This document shows positions 54,226-64,000 of a stretch of 64,000 bases of DNA, piece by piece; within the stretch, counting starts at the first letter, position 1; every line of letters begins with the position of its first letter. Source of the stretch: Carposina sasakii (Eukaryota; Arthropoda; Insecta; Lepidoptera; Carposinidae); NCBI GenBank assembly GCA_014607495.2, contig CP053161.1:4597115-4661114 (forward strand). Reading direction: 5' to 3'. The position numbers were made by a program, and so were the translations under genes. The notes beneath the pieces are model-generated. The model saw only the letters and a list, made by a program, of their open reading frames with translations, searched no databases and was not told the origin of the DNA.

Positions 54226-56214
54226 AAATCTACATACACGTACAAATTTCATACTCCTTATAAGGTGTTTATGCGATAAAGGCGGGTCCACACGGTGCGT
54301 GGGCCACGTGGCTGCGTACCGCGATGGCGGGGTGAGTGCCCTGTTCACTGCCGACCGTTACGCGCGCCGGCGCAGGTTATGGGTGAAGCGATTTTTAGGT
54401 TAGACCAAAATTTAAGATACGAGTCGAGTTTGTACAATGCAGTATTAAAGTTCCAATCACCATGGTGATTTCGCACTTGTGCGAACAGACTATTCTGCTG
54501 TTAAAGGAAGAATACATAAAAATAGACATAGAGAAAGAAAATGAGGGTGACAATGTGCAAATTGGAAGCTCGTGTTCAGAAGAAATGCAAGCACGTTCTC
54601 ATTACCAGCAATTAGACAGATTATTAACAGATTTATAATTTTATGCTTAAGTTGTATGTAATACTCGTAATAGTTCAATAGAGCTAGGTTTTAAAAAGTA
54701 AGGTGCTAATACAAAACTGCGTCTAAAGTTAGACTAGTATGGAATATCTGTCAAAATTAGGCTATGTTTAGCTTATTCAATTTTTAAATTATTTTGTAAT
54801 AACACGGGTAGCGTGCCAAAGGCGCCACAAATAATTTAAAGAAGGCCCGGATTAGACGCTTTCGCTTATAATCTTGGACAGCACGGATGATCCGCGAATT
54901 TATTAATTAATAGAGGTTTACACGAGCCTTCTGCCAGGTAATGTTAATGCTTAATATTTTATTTATTTTTCAAGTAAGAACATAAACAAATCAGCATAAA
55001 ATCGCCGGGTACCACGCGCGAATGTTTTTAGTCAGAAATCTTCCAAAAATTTGCTTTTAGTTAGTTGCTTTACTTGCTTTCAAATTATCACAGCGCCACC
55101 AACTGGATTCACCGGTTATACTCAAACACAATAAAATTCAGAAAAATTTTCCACCAATTTTGAGGTTCACTGTCTCTGATAGGTATCCTTAGAAGATTCA
55201 TGAATTAGGGATGTCATTAAATACAGTTCATATTTACATAACTAAAGGTCGATTGAAATTAGTGATCGAATTTTCACATGTAGCATGAAATGCGTGTGAG
55301 CAACCCAAATACCCTTATCAGAGATTTAGTCAGTTCATACAAGTGGGCCTTAGAAACAAGTTAGGATTACTAGTTTCCTATATACCCCGCGATAGCATAA
55401 TTCCCGTTAGCGACCGGATTAAGCAGTAGTAAGCGTAGATACAGCCATGAAAGAAAAACATAGTGGAGGTGGCCTGAACTTTGGTATAGACAAAATGTCG
55501 CCATTGCCACCGGAACTACAAATTAAGATAGTTACAGATAAAATCGCAGACAAATGGTAACATATGTATGTATGTATGTATGTCAATTAGGCTTGTAGCA
55601 CATCGCTCACTTTATCAAGAAATAGACACCAAGTTAGGATTCTAGAATTTTTATCTCTCATATTATTCAAAATGCCTAGGCAAATTGTAATATGCTTGTG
55701 AAAAGTACATTGGCGGTCGTAGCTTCGTAGGTGTATTGATCATCGCATCTCCTCTCCGTTTTTCCTCTATACAGCCGTCCGATAATCCAGTGCCGCGCTT
55801 AAATTACTACGGCTTTGCGAGACTCCTAAGGTTTTTAATCTGTATACATATACAAAAATGTACAAGAACAGCTGTCTTGGTTGTAATATACTCGATATCG
55901 GGTGAAAAGTGGGTGTGTAATTGCACACCTCTGCCCTTCCTCTTCGCGGACAAGTTGCGGACATCAGGTAGTGTACTCTAACAACTTATTCATTATTATC
56001 TTATTATTATTATATTCCTGCCCTTATACGAGTATATAGGTGATTATTTATGGCGTCGATGCAATATGGTTTCTTTCGAAACTCATCATTCAAATTCATC
56101 ACTCAAGGTTGGTTTTACGGTAGGCTGCTACGGTAGGAACCCCCGTCGGGTATAACTAGGTGACAATTTTAAAATATTAAAATCCGTACTTACATGAAGT
56201 TATCTATCTATCTA
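54226..56214. other. unannotated DNA
   Basis: A GC-rich patch GCGGGTCCACACGGTGCGTG at 54283-54302 resembles one end of a Harbinger-type MITE, but no partner end was found. ATGT repeats lie at 55562-55583. The remainder shows nothing. Confidence 0.35.
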
Positions 56215-56421
56215 TAGATATAATAAAATTGTAACGGATCGATGTTTGTGCACGCTAATCTCAGAAACGGCTGGACCGATTTAGATGCAGTTTTCAGGAA
56301 TATATTGTGACAGGTACCACCACTTAACATATAGGCTACTTTTTATCCCGGAAAAATGTTTTTATCCCGGATAATTTCGACATTTTGTTTTTTCGCGGAC
56401 AGAGTCGCGGGCTTCCACTAT
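56215..56421 (+). mobile_element. Helitron-like element (group H2)
   Basis: ATATAATAAAATTGTAACGG, GCTAATCTCAGAAACGGC, CTACTTTTTATCCCGG and GTCGCGGGCTTCCACTA. The CTAG terminus has mutated. Confidence 0.65.
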
Positions 56422-57051
56422 TAAGAATAATTATAATAAAAAGCATTTATTTCGAAAAAAAAACATATAAATTCACGTCAGCTGCGTCAAGAACAATCAC
56501 TTATTTTACCGCGCGCCCGACATAGGTACATACTCGTATATATTTATATCAATAGTAGGTATATCGTAAAATGGTCCACACACCTCACCACCCATCCGAT
56601 TGATAAATAGATTGTCTACAATTTCGCAACAGCAGGTACACTTATTTAGGGGTTACTTGCTAGTGTGCGGCTGAGATACAGTATGCTCAATTTCTAAGTT
56701 ATAGTTATTATGTTAAATTAGTTTGGATGGCGATATAATATGTTTTAATTTATTTTTTTATATTTTTTTCATTAATTTCATTTTTGAGTTTGCAAGGCAG
56801 TTCATTTGGCAGACGTGGAATAAGATAAAAATTAAATAAAAAAGCGGGTGGGGCTGTGTCGGGGCACACGGCCGTTGGTTTTAACGTGAAACGTCTATGT
56901 TAGCGAATCGCTTTTAAAGTAAAAGATTGAAATGAAAACAAGATGGACGCTGTTTTAAGTATTTTAATAAAAAAAGAACAGGTACGTAATAGAAACATAA
57001 AATACATAGCAAATGTTTATATATTTATTGTCACTTTCTGGTTATTTTAAA
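56422..57051. other. unannotated DNA
   Basis: Nothing recognised. Confidence 0.4.
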
Positions 57052-57255
57052 TAGCAGCCGCCCACGACTTCGTCCGCGTGAGGGGCGTTGTACCCGTGCG
57101 AAGCCGGGCAGGTTGTTGTATAGACTGTAGCCTTCCTTGGTAAATGGGCTATCTAACACTGAAAGAATTTTTCAAATCAGACCAGTAGTTCCTGAGATTA
57201 GCGCGTTCAAACAAACAAACAAACAAACTCTTCAGCTTTATAATATTAGTATAGA
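57052..57255 (-). mobile_element. small Helitron (group H1), copy 3
   Basis: Minus-strand copy, almost identical to the element at 12229-12438: TCTATACTAATATTATAAAG start, GTTTGTTTG run, CTCAGGAACTACTGGTC and the GTGGGCGGCTGCTA end. Confidence 0.8.
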
Positions 57256-57634
57256 TATAAATACTGTCCAAATTACACTTATTTTTGTATAAATCAATCG
57301 GTTCAAATAAACTTGACAAACACACGAAAGAATCACCACGCTATAAAGTCGGAGTCACGAGTTACACTGAATAGAAACAAGCGTGAGCGCCGGTTTCGCA
57401 CAGTTATCGCAGTATCCCTCCCCCGCCGCCCCGCTTGACCCCGACACGAACTCAATGTCATAACAGCGAGCTGACTATATAAGTGAAATATTTACACCAC
57501 ATTTTTGTTTCTAAGACCAATAGTTTTTTAATTATTAAGGTACGATGATATAGACCTTTTCGTTACGGTCCAGTTTTTAAACCTGGTACCCGTATGTGTC
57601 GGCGCGATTTTAAAGACGTTTCACGTCAAAAATT

Positions 57635-57711
57635 GTGGTACCGAAGTTCAATGATCAATGGTTAAGAGGCCTTCCATTCATTTGGACGGAGTAGGTTCGA
57701 ATCTGTACCAC
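57635..57711 (+). pseudogene. tRNA-like sequence
   Basis: A 7-bp acceptor-like stem (GTGGTAC / GTACCAC) closes a 77-nt unit with an A-box-like CAATGGTTAAGAGG and a B box GGTTCGAATC. The T stem is imperfect. It is a tRNA pseudogene or SINE head. Confidence 0.5.
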
Positions 57712-58380
57712 AAAAATTTATTTCATATACGGGTACATGTATGGGTATCAAAACGATATTAAACTATTCAAGGAAGCCCTCAAATGCCAGACGAGCACAA
57801 GTTCTAGACGGGAAGAGGCACATTGTTTACGTTACAGCCACATGTCTTCAAGAACGCAAACATGGAAGATAAAATCTACGATTTTAGAGGACAGGACGCG
57901 TATACAAATTTGTTTTAGTAAAAAGTTATGTGAAGTCACTATATTGTTTAATACGAAAAACACACAGTAAAAGTAGTGTAACTGGAAAATATTAGATAGT
58001 TTGTTATCATAAATCTTTTAAATTTGTAACGTCCAAAGACCTTGCACTGCGCTTTTATTTCTATGGTAACATCACACATTAAAGTAACATAACGTAAGTA
58101 GGTACATATATGATAAACCTATGTATATTGAGATTCGGTTTCTGGAACCGATCATTTTAGCAAAGCAAATTCAAGGTTTATAATAATTCACATAGTTCTA
58201 CCACTAAAATATACTATTTAATGTTTGGCCTGAAGCATTATTCTCGTCTCTGCTCAACCATCTTTGTACTAACAGAACATTGTCCGCCTTGTAAAGACTG
58301 AACATGAAAAATGTGCACAAATTTTAAACATACATTTCGAGTCTAGCCAACAGATATATACGAAAAATAATAATAATAAT
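57712..58380. other. unannotated DNA
   Basis: Nothing recognised. Confidence 0.4.
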
Positions 58381-58623
58381 AATAAATAAATATTCACACA
58401 TTTCACAACACATTAACCTAGTCCCACATTAAGATCCCTAAGGTCTTGTGTCGTGGGTACTAAGCAACGGTATATAAATACATGGATAAGTATAGAAACA
58501 TCCATGACTCGGAAACAAACATTAATATTCATCATATCAATGTTTGCACTTACCGGGATTCGAACCCAGGACCTATGGCGTCGCAGGCAGGGCCACTACC
58601 TACTACACCAATCGGCCGTCAAA
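58381..58623 (-). mobile_element. tRNA-derived SINE (family S), copy 3
   Basis: Minus-strand copy with the whole structure of copy 1: TATTTATTTATT tail, GATCTTAATGTGGGAC region, B box (complement GGGATTCGAACCC) and GGCCGATTGGTGTAGTAGG head. Confidence 0.8.
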
Positions 58624-59151
58624 AATGGTCAATGTTTGCAGAACATTATGAACATATTGGACATGTCACTACATGCGTAAGGTCCATGACACGACCGAAA
58701 AATATACAGGAAAAAAAAACCAGTAAAAAACGACGTTTAAAAGTCTTCACTTGAAAGTGACACTTCCAAACTGGACGTCCAAATTTGCATTTTATTTATT
58801 TAACGCTTTTGTATACGACGTATACATTTTTGATCTGGTAGAGAGTATTTAGAGGTACCTACGTCGATTTATCGGCCCGTATCGGCTATCTTTGAAACTT
58901 AATAAATGGAAATTACATTGAAATATTTAAATAATGTTGTCCACGATAATTTTTGTAGTTATTTAGAGCCAATTTCAGTAACCAATCTCGAGAGTTTTGT
59001 TTATACCTTCTCCATGGTTTTGTTTCATATTTTAAATTCAAATAATTTTCATACAGAATTTCCAATTTTGAATTAAAAAATCTGAGATTCTTTATGATCT
59101 CTAGTATTGAAATTGGCCGTTAATTAATTATGATGATGATCCTACTGTATA
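58624..59151. other. unannotated DNA
   Basis: Nothing recognised. Confidence 0.4.
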
Positions 59152-59414
59152 CAGGGTGTAACAGAAAGGGTATGTTAAGCGAAAAGCTAATATGTAAATA
59201 GCCCACTATAGAGAACCTATTTCCTAAATTTGAGACTCGAAATCACATGTTTATTTTTTAAGATTGTAGGAAAATTCCTGAGTTGTTTAGGAATTGTCCA
59301 TACTATCTGGAAAAATAAACACGTGATTTTCAGTCTGAAATTTTGTGGATAGGTTCCTTTTAGTGGGCTATTTACATAGCTTTTTGCCTAATATACCCCT
59401 TTTGTTACAGCCTG
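59152..59414. mobile_element. family G MITE, copy 6
   Basis: CAGGGTGTAACAGAAAGGG … TTTTGTTACAGCCTG with TA on both sides; the best preserved G copy. Confidence 0.8.
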
Positions 59415-59806
59415 TATATAAAAGTTACTATTACTTCTTAACTTATTAAAATTCTAATACAAATAAAATTAACTATAGTGATAGATCACTGCATATTAAT
59501 TTACATAAGAAATCGCGGTATTACCTCATCATTACTGGTTGGTGACGCGTCATCGCTGACGATGACTCTCGAAGACCTCTGAGTGAAATGGATCTTCATT
59601 GACATAACCGGCTTGGCAACAAAGGAGATCTTGAGCGAAAGAGGATTTATGCGATCGTAGAGAATATTCCATCTCGACAAGTATACGGCGGCAAAGATAT
59701 TAGTGCGCAATAAAATTTTAAGCAGATAAAACAGACAGAAATGCGTATCTAGCGTACTCCTGTAAGTTAGAAATATGAAAAATCAATAACTTTTTAGAAA
59801 AAATAA

Positions 59807-60020
59807 AACCGACTTCAAATGCGTGAACACAAAAAAAAACTAAAAATTAAAAATTGTTTTTTATTATTATTAAATTTAAATGGGACCACCCTTGAGGTAT
59901 TACCTATACGCCGAAAAAAGATTTGTTCAAATCGGTTCATAATTTATTTAGAGTTATCGCGTAACAAACATAGAAAAACATACGGGTCGAATTGAGAACC
60001 TCCTTTTTTTGAAGTCGGTT
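59807..60020. repeat. inverted-repeat element (AACCGACTTCAAA ends)
   Basis: AACCGACTTCAAA and its complement enclose about 190 bp with an ATCGGTTCATAATTT block. Such units are common in Lepidoptera; superfamily not assigned. Confidence 0.6.
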
Positions 60021-60182
60021 GAAAAATGGAATCATATAATAATTAAGATGTGGTGTAATAATGATTTAAATTATAATTGAATAGGTGAAGCATCCTAAAG
60101 AAGACGATATAAGCAAAAATATCAATGCTAAGCCTTTACGAGTACTTAAAACTTGCCTAGCCATAATTAATATGCTTCCGAC

Positions 60183-60433
60183 CAGGGGCGGCTCGTGATA
60201 TTTTTAGATGGGGGTTCACATTTTTAGGAATCGTACCAAATTTCGTTTCATTGGAGCGCGATCGCTAGCGCTCCACTCGATACATAAGATTACAACTTAC
60301 TTGAGACGAATGCGTATAGACTATTGTATATACATAGTAGAATTTAAAGATAATAGAGAAATACAGATTGCCTATGTAATCTTCGTGGGTTGGAGTGTAC
60401 TGCACTAGCGTTCCTTAGGACGAGCCGCCTCTG
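60183..60433. mobile_element. hAT-type MITE, 251 bp
   Basis: CAGGGGCGGCTCGT … ACGAGCCGCCTCTG with a perfect 8-bp duplication CTTCCGAC (60175-60182, 60434-60441). Confidence 0.9.
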
Positions 60434-60441
60434 CTTCCGAC

Positions 60442-60837
60442 AGTTATATGTATTGTTACTGATCTATTTATAATAATTCAAAATGTTAATGTTGCATGCC
60501 GAGAAATAGTATAATATTGAGTGATATTTCTCTAATACGAACATACGAACGATTAATCAATAATTTTGCTCCTGTTTTATGCACATACATCTCGGGCAGT
60601 GTTTATTCGCCTGATATAGCATATCCTATCTCTGTAGCGGTAGTCGGACCATATACAAGTATACTACTTTTGGCATTGTCACTATGCTCGAATTGGAAAG
60701 CATGTAGGTGTATGGCAAACGCCGCGTTATTTAATTTTTTACATAGTGTCACTTATTTGGTATCAAAAAAGACGAACAAAAATGTTAATTAGATACTCAA
60801 TTTCCAAATTCGCTTGTGTTTCTAATACTCATCTCGT
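60442..60837. other. unannotated DNA
   Basis: The 98-codon ORF at 60496-60792 has no recognisable motif. Confidence 0.35.
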
Positions 60838-61173
60838 ATACATATAATAAAAATGTAACGGATCGCAGTCTGTACATGGAAGATATATGAGAAAAAATAT
60901 TATAGGAGACCTTTATCAACGCAATAGAACCCAAAACGATGATTTTTGGAATTTTTGTCTGTCGATTTGTCTGTTTGTTTGTGCGTTTGTGCACGCTAAT
61001 CTCAGAAACGGCTGAACCGATTTCGATGCAGTTTCACGAATATATTGTGACAGGTCCCACTTAATATATAGGCTACTTTTTATCCCGGGAAAATGTTTTT
61101 ATCCCGGATAATTTCGATATTTTGTTTTTTTTTTTCTATAGTCCACGCGGGCGGACTCGCGGGCGTCCACTAG
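60838..61173 (+). mobile_element. Helitron-like element (group H2), longest copy
   Basis: ATATAATAAAAATGTAACGG … GCGGGCGTCCACTAG before T. CTCAGAAACGGCTGAACCG and CTACTTTTTATCCCGGG are conserved. Confidence 0.7.
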
Positions 61174-61262
61174 TACTTAATATGTGTTAGTTTTACCTCT
61201 ATAGTTGACAAAAATTCTGGATCGCTTACCTGAAAAGAAACAATATGAAAATTAGTTTAACA

Positions 61263-61678
61263 TACGACGACCTACATACATAGAGGTATAACACTACGAC
61301 GACCTACATACATAGAGGTATAACACTACGACGACCTACATACATAGAAGTATAACACTACGACGACCTACATACATAGAGGTATAACACTACGACGACC
61401 TACGTACATAGAGGTATAACACTACGACGACCTACGTACATAGAGGTATAACACTACGACGACCTACGTACATAGAGGTATAACACTACGACGACCTACG
61501 TACATAGAGGTATAACACTACGACGACCTACGTACATAGAGGTATAACACTACGACGACCTACATACATAGAGGTATAATACTGCGACGACCTACAAACA
61601 TAGAGGTATAACACTACGACGACCTACATACATAGAGGTATAACACTACGACGACCTACATACATAGAGGTATAACAC
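61263..61678 (+). repeat. 32-bp minisatellite, exactly 13 copies
   Basis: The unit TACGACGACCTACATACATA-GAGGTATAACAC (32 bp) fills 416 bp without partial units. Copies 5-9 share TACGTACATA instead of TACATACATA; copies 3, 10 and 11 have private changes. Confidence 0.95.
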
Positions 61679-61683
61679 GGCTG

Positions 61684-61822
61684 TATTCCCGAAATGGGGT
61701 AGCCAGAACTGAAGGATCAACAACGAGACCCCACAGCCATGTTTAGCAAAGGACAGATGATCATCGATGACCAGCTGCTAGCTTATCGCCTAACAAAATG
61801 GCCGAGTTCCTCAGTCCATTAC
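61684..61822 (+). repeat. family A repeat
   Basis: TTCCCGAAATGGGGTAGCC, CAGCCATGTTTAGC and CAGCTGCTAGCTTATCGCC, GAGTTCCTCAGTC. Confidence 0.65.
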
Positions 61823-61828
61823 GCGAAT

Positions 61829-61979
61829 GGGCATTTTCCCACTATACGACATGATCACGACATTTCGTCATCTACTAGGGGGGTTGTGTCGTGGTCGTGG
61901 CGGAAAAAACGCCATAATATTGAATGCATTTTTGCTTCAAAAAAGCCGTGGTCGTGCCGTCTAGTAGAAAACCCAATGA
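61829..61979. mobile_element. possible inverted-repeat MITE
   Basis: AATGGGCATTTTCCCACTA at the left against TAGTAGAAAACCCAATGAC at the right, imperfectly inverted, with GATCACGAC / GTCGTGCCG. No clear duplication. Confidence 0.45.
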
Positions 61980-62100
61980 CATAAAATAAAGCAGTAACTT
62001 AGACCGTCTTACGAATCGGGAATCTCCATAACTTAAGGTTCTTCACTCGTATATCCATTAGCAAATTACTAGTAGTCCGCGGGGCTTTGCATATTTCTAC

Positions 62101-62349
62101 CATGAACGTATAAAGAATAAAGGACAGAGTGTTGTTGCTACACAGAGCGAAGCATTCATAGTAAGCTCGGTAACGTATATTCCATGGAGTTCGGATGTGT
62201 ATTATTGACGCGTTATCCACCCACACATACAAATCATAGTAAGCTCGACGCCTACCAGAAAATACGCACACGTGCGTAACGCGCCACCATCACGGTGCTT
62301 CAATCTGTACAGTAACAGCATTCCGTCCGTTGTTCTTTATATCTTCATG
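62101..62349. mobile_element. family K hAT-like MITE, copy 3
   Basis: CATGAACGTATAAAGAATA … TTTATATCTTCATG, in opposite internal orientation to copies 1 and 2. Flanks agree at only five of eight positions, so it is older. Confidence 0.7.
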
Positions 62350-62528
62350 AATTATACTAACAGTATGTCTGGAATAAAAGGGGGGCATAATTCATCCGAA
62401 ATCACTCCTAAGTTATGATAATGGTCGGGACGGTTTTATGGTGGGAATATTTTTTAAGCGAGCGCCCTATGGGTGAAAGTGTGTAAGTTTTGCTATTTGT
62501 TTATTGACTTTGGTTGGTTATTATTATA

Positions 62529-63033
62529 CAGAATGTTTTTTTTTTGGTCGTCAACTTTTCCGAATACTACGGATTCAGGGGGTCTACTCTGAAATGCCGC
62601 TTTCGAATCTTTCGGTCCGACCGAAGCCCGACCGAATCGAAGCCTTTGACCCTACTACGAAATTGCTTCGGATGTTCACAACTCATTCAGAACCATAGAG
62701 AATAATTCACATTGACTAATATTATAAGCTTTCTATTAGCCTTATACCTGTCAAATAGAGTTCGATCGGACCGAATGAAAAAACGGCGCGACTGACCCGA
62801 TCGAAGGTAGTTCGTAGTAGGAAACACCTCGATATTCGACCGATACTTCGTTTAGTCACTTCAGAGTAGACCCCCTGCTCAACATCACTAACATTTTTCT
62901 CAGTGAAAGTATAACTGGGAAGTGTCTGGTTCCCGAGATATTAAGGTCCATAATTAAGTTATTAGATTGCGTATTTCGTTTATTAGACAGAGTACGTATC
63001 CTTCGTAAAGGGTGGCAACGAAAAAACAACCTG
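62529..63033 (+). mobile_element. family B MITE, copy 7, interrupted
   Basis: CAGAATGTTTTTTTTTTGGTC … AAAAACAACCTG between TA dinucleotides; GGGAAGTGTCTGGTTCCCG is intact. The middle is replaced by the 302-bp insertion. Confidence 0.65.
62576..62877. mobile_element. inverted-repeat MITE nested in family B
   Basis: CAGGGGGTCTACTCTGAAATG and its inverted partner CACTTCAGAGTAGACCCCC frame 302 bp with repeated TCGGTCCGACCG-like motifs. No target duplication found. Confidence 0.65.
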
Positions 63034-63793
63034 TATAAGACACGAGTTTTATATAGACTGAAAATGACGTATTTTTGCTGGATTGCGCCAGAAGGAGGGT
63101 TCTTTTATCTGTGCTGTGTCGTACATGTGAAAGGAGTTACAGAAAACAACAATCTTGCTTCTTAATCTTCAGTAGTCTCCTTAAAGCAGCACGGTGCGTG
63201 ACGTCATCATGTGTTAACAGCTTACAACGGAGTGCCATACTTGATTTTCACCATAGTCCACCCATTATAATGAAATGGCCGTATTCTAAAATCCACACGG
63301 ATCAAGATTCGCCAGATGATGAACGCTCGTAAATTTAATGGCCAATGGCGTATTTACGTAGTAAAGGGAGTCATCGACCCATGTTTTGAATTCATTAACA
63401 CCGACCTCGAGCTCGGAGGTATTGTCATATCCATATACATGTGTAAGTACTGGTTTTTTATAAGACGGCTGTACGGTTCTTGATGAAATTTGGTATGTAG
63501 AATGAAAATGTAAGACTATTGCACTATTTTTATTTAGAAAGAATACTATTTTGATATGGGCAACCATTGAATTAATTTCATACACGGATTTTTTATTTAA
63601 AATTTGTCACTTAGTTGTTGGCTTCAGACAGGGAGCAGGCCGTAAAACAAACGCAAAATAAATAAAATAATGGGAAAAGGAAAGGAGGATGATGACTATT
63701 TAGAAGTAGTTGCAGATAACAGACCTAAAGACACTAATGTAATAAGAAAGTTACTCTGTCTGTCTGTCTCTCGTTACATTCGGCACCTTTCCA
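63034..63793. other. unannotated DNA
   Basis: Nothing recognised; short ORFs on both strands without motifs. Confidence 0.4.
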
Positions 63794-63797
63794 TTAA

Positions 63798-63986
63798 AGC
63801 CTCGAGCACACCGGATGCGTATGCCTGCACGTAAGCGTAGACGTACACGTACCTCTGAGTTTAATGACGTACACGTACCTCTGAGTCCGGTCTCCCCCCT
63901 GCCTATACAGTTCCATACATTACAACTCAGAGGTACGTGGACGTCTATGCTTACGTGTACGCATACGCATCCGGTGTACTCGAGAG
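63798..63986. mobile_element. TTAA-flanked inverted-repeat element
   Basis: CTCGAGCACACCGGATGCG faces CGCATCCGGTGTACTCGAG; similarity covers about 60 bp. TTAA occurs at 63794-63797 and 63987-63990, as for piggyBac-type insertions. The segment GACGTACACGTACCTCTGAG is duplicated in the left half. Confidence 0.55.
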
Positions 63987-64000
63987 TTAAATCTGCTAAC

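Noticed and set aside
54283..54365. Harbinger-like MITE end
   Set aside because: Only one possible terminus was found and no inverted partner or TWA duplication.
61263..61678. CRISPR-like regular repeat
   Set aside because: The 32-bp units are contiguous without spacers, in eukaryotic-type DNA; it is a minisatellite.

Overview
The window looks like a gene-poor, repeat-dense stretch of a lepidopteran (moth or butterfly) nuclear genome. The evidence is AT-rich DNA without long host ORFs, two groups of small Helitron-like elements of the kind common in Lepidoptera, tRNA-derived SINEs, many 5'-truncated LINE ends, several hAT, Harbinger and mariner-like miniature elements (MITEs), an insect-type TTAGG run, and a Ty3/gypsy element resembling the Bombyx mag lineage. 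Species cannot be named. I found no host gene I can defend. Small exons or regulatory DNA could be hidden in the unannotated gaps.

Layout. 0-9 kb: LINE fragments, an end of a Helitron, MITEs (families C and D), an 860-bp inverted-repeat element carrying a cluster of TTTCATGAAA palindromes (7162-8021), and a hAT-type element inserted in a retroposon (8378-9045). 9.5-12.2 kb: a complete but non-autonomous LTR retrotransposon with a 4-bp target duplication, tRNA-Leu-type primer site, polypurine tract and a 407-codon ORF; its 3' LTR carries a hAT-like MITE. 12.2-49 kb: Helitrons, mariner-like MITE families B and G, family A repeats, SINEs, LINE remnants and several exactly datable nested insertions (19.1, 21.5-21.9, 35.2, 40.2-41.0, 43.0-43.5 and 47.5-48.0 kb). 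A long imperfect hairpin with repeated TGACACC motifs lies at 27.6-28.0 kb.

49.2-53.55 kb holds the only intact coding unit: a gypsy-type retrotransposon with one gag-pol ORF of 1334 codons, two identical LTRs of only 69 bp, and a perfect 5-bp target duplication ATAAT. All catalytic motifs are visible, so it is recent and possibly active. 53.5-64 kb: more family A copies, Helitrons, SINEs, a 251-bp hAT element, a minisatellite of exactly 13 x 32 bp (61263-61678), further MITEs, and a TTAA-flanked inverted-repeat element at the right end.

The elements do not form a pathway; they form a stratigraphy. Family A, B, C, D and G copies are old targets; hAT, Harbinger, SINE and LINE copies are inserted into them; the 69-bp-LTR element is the youngest layer. 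Family letters A-K are my own labels for repeats seen more than once in this window. Coordinates of degenerate copies are approximate.
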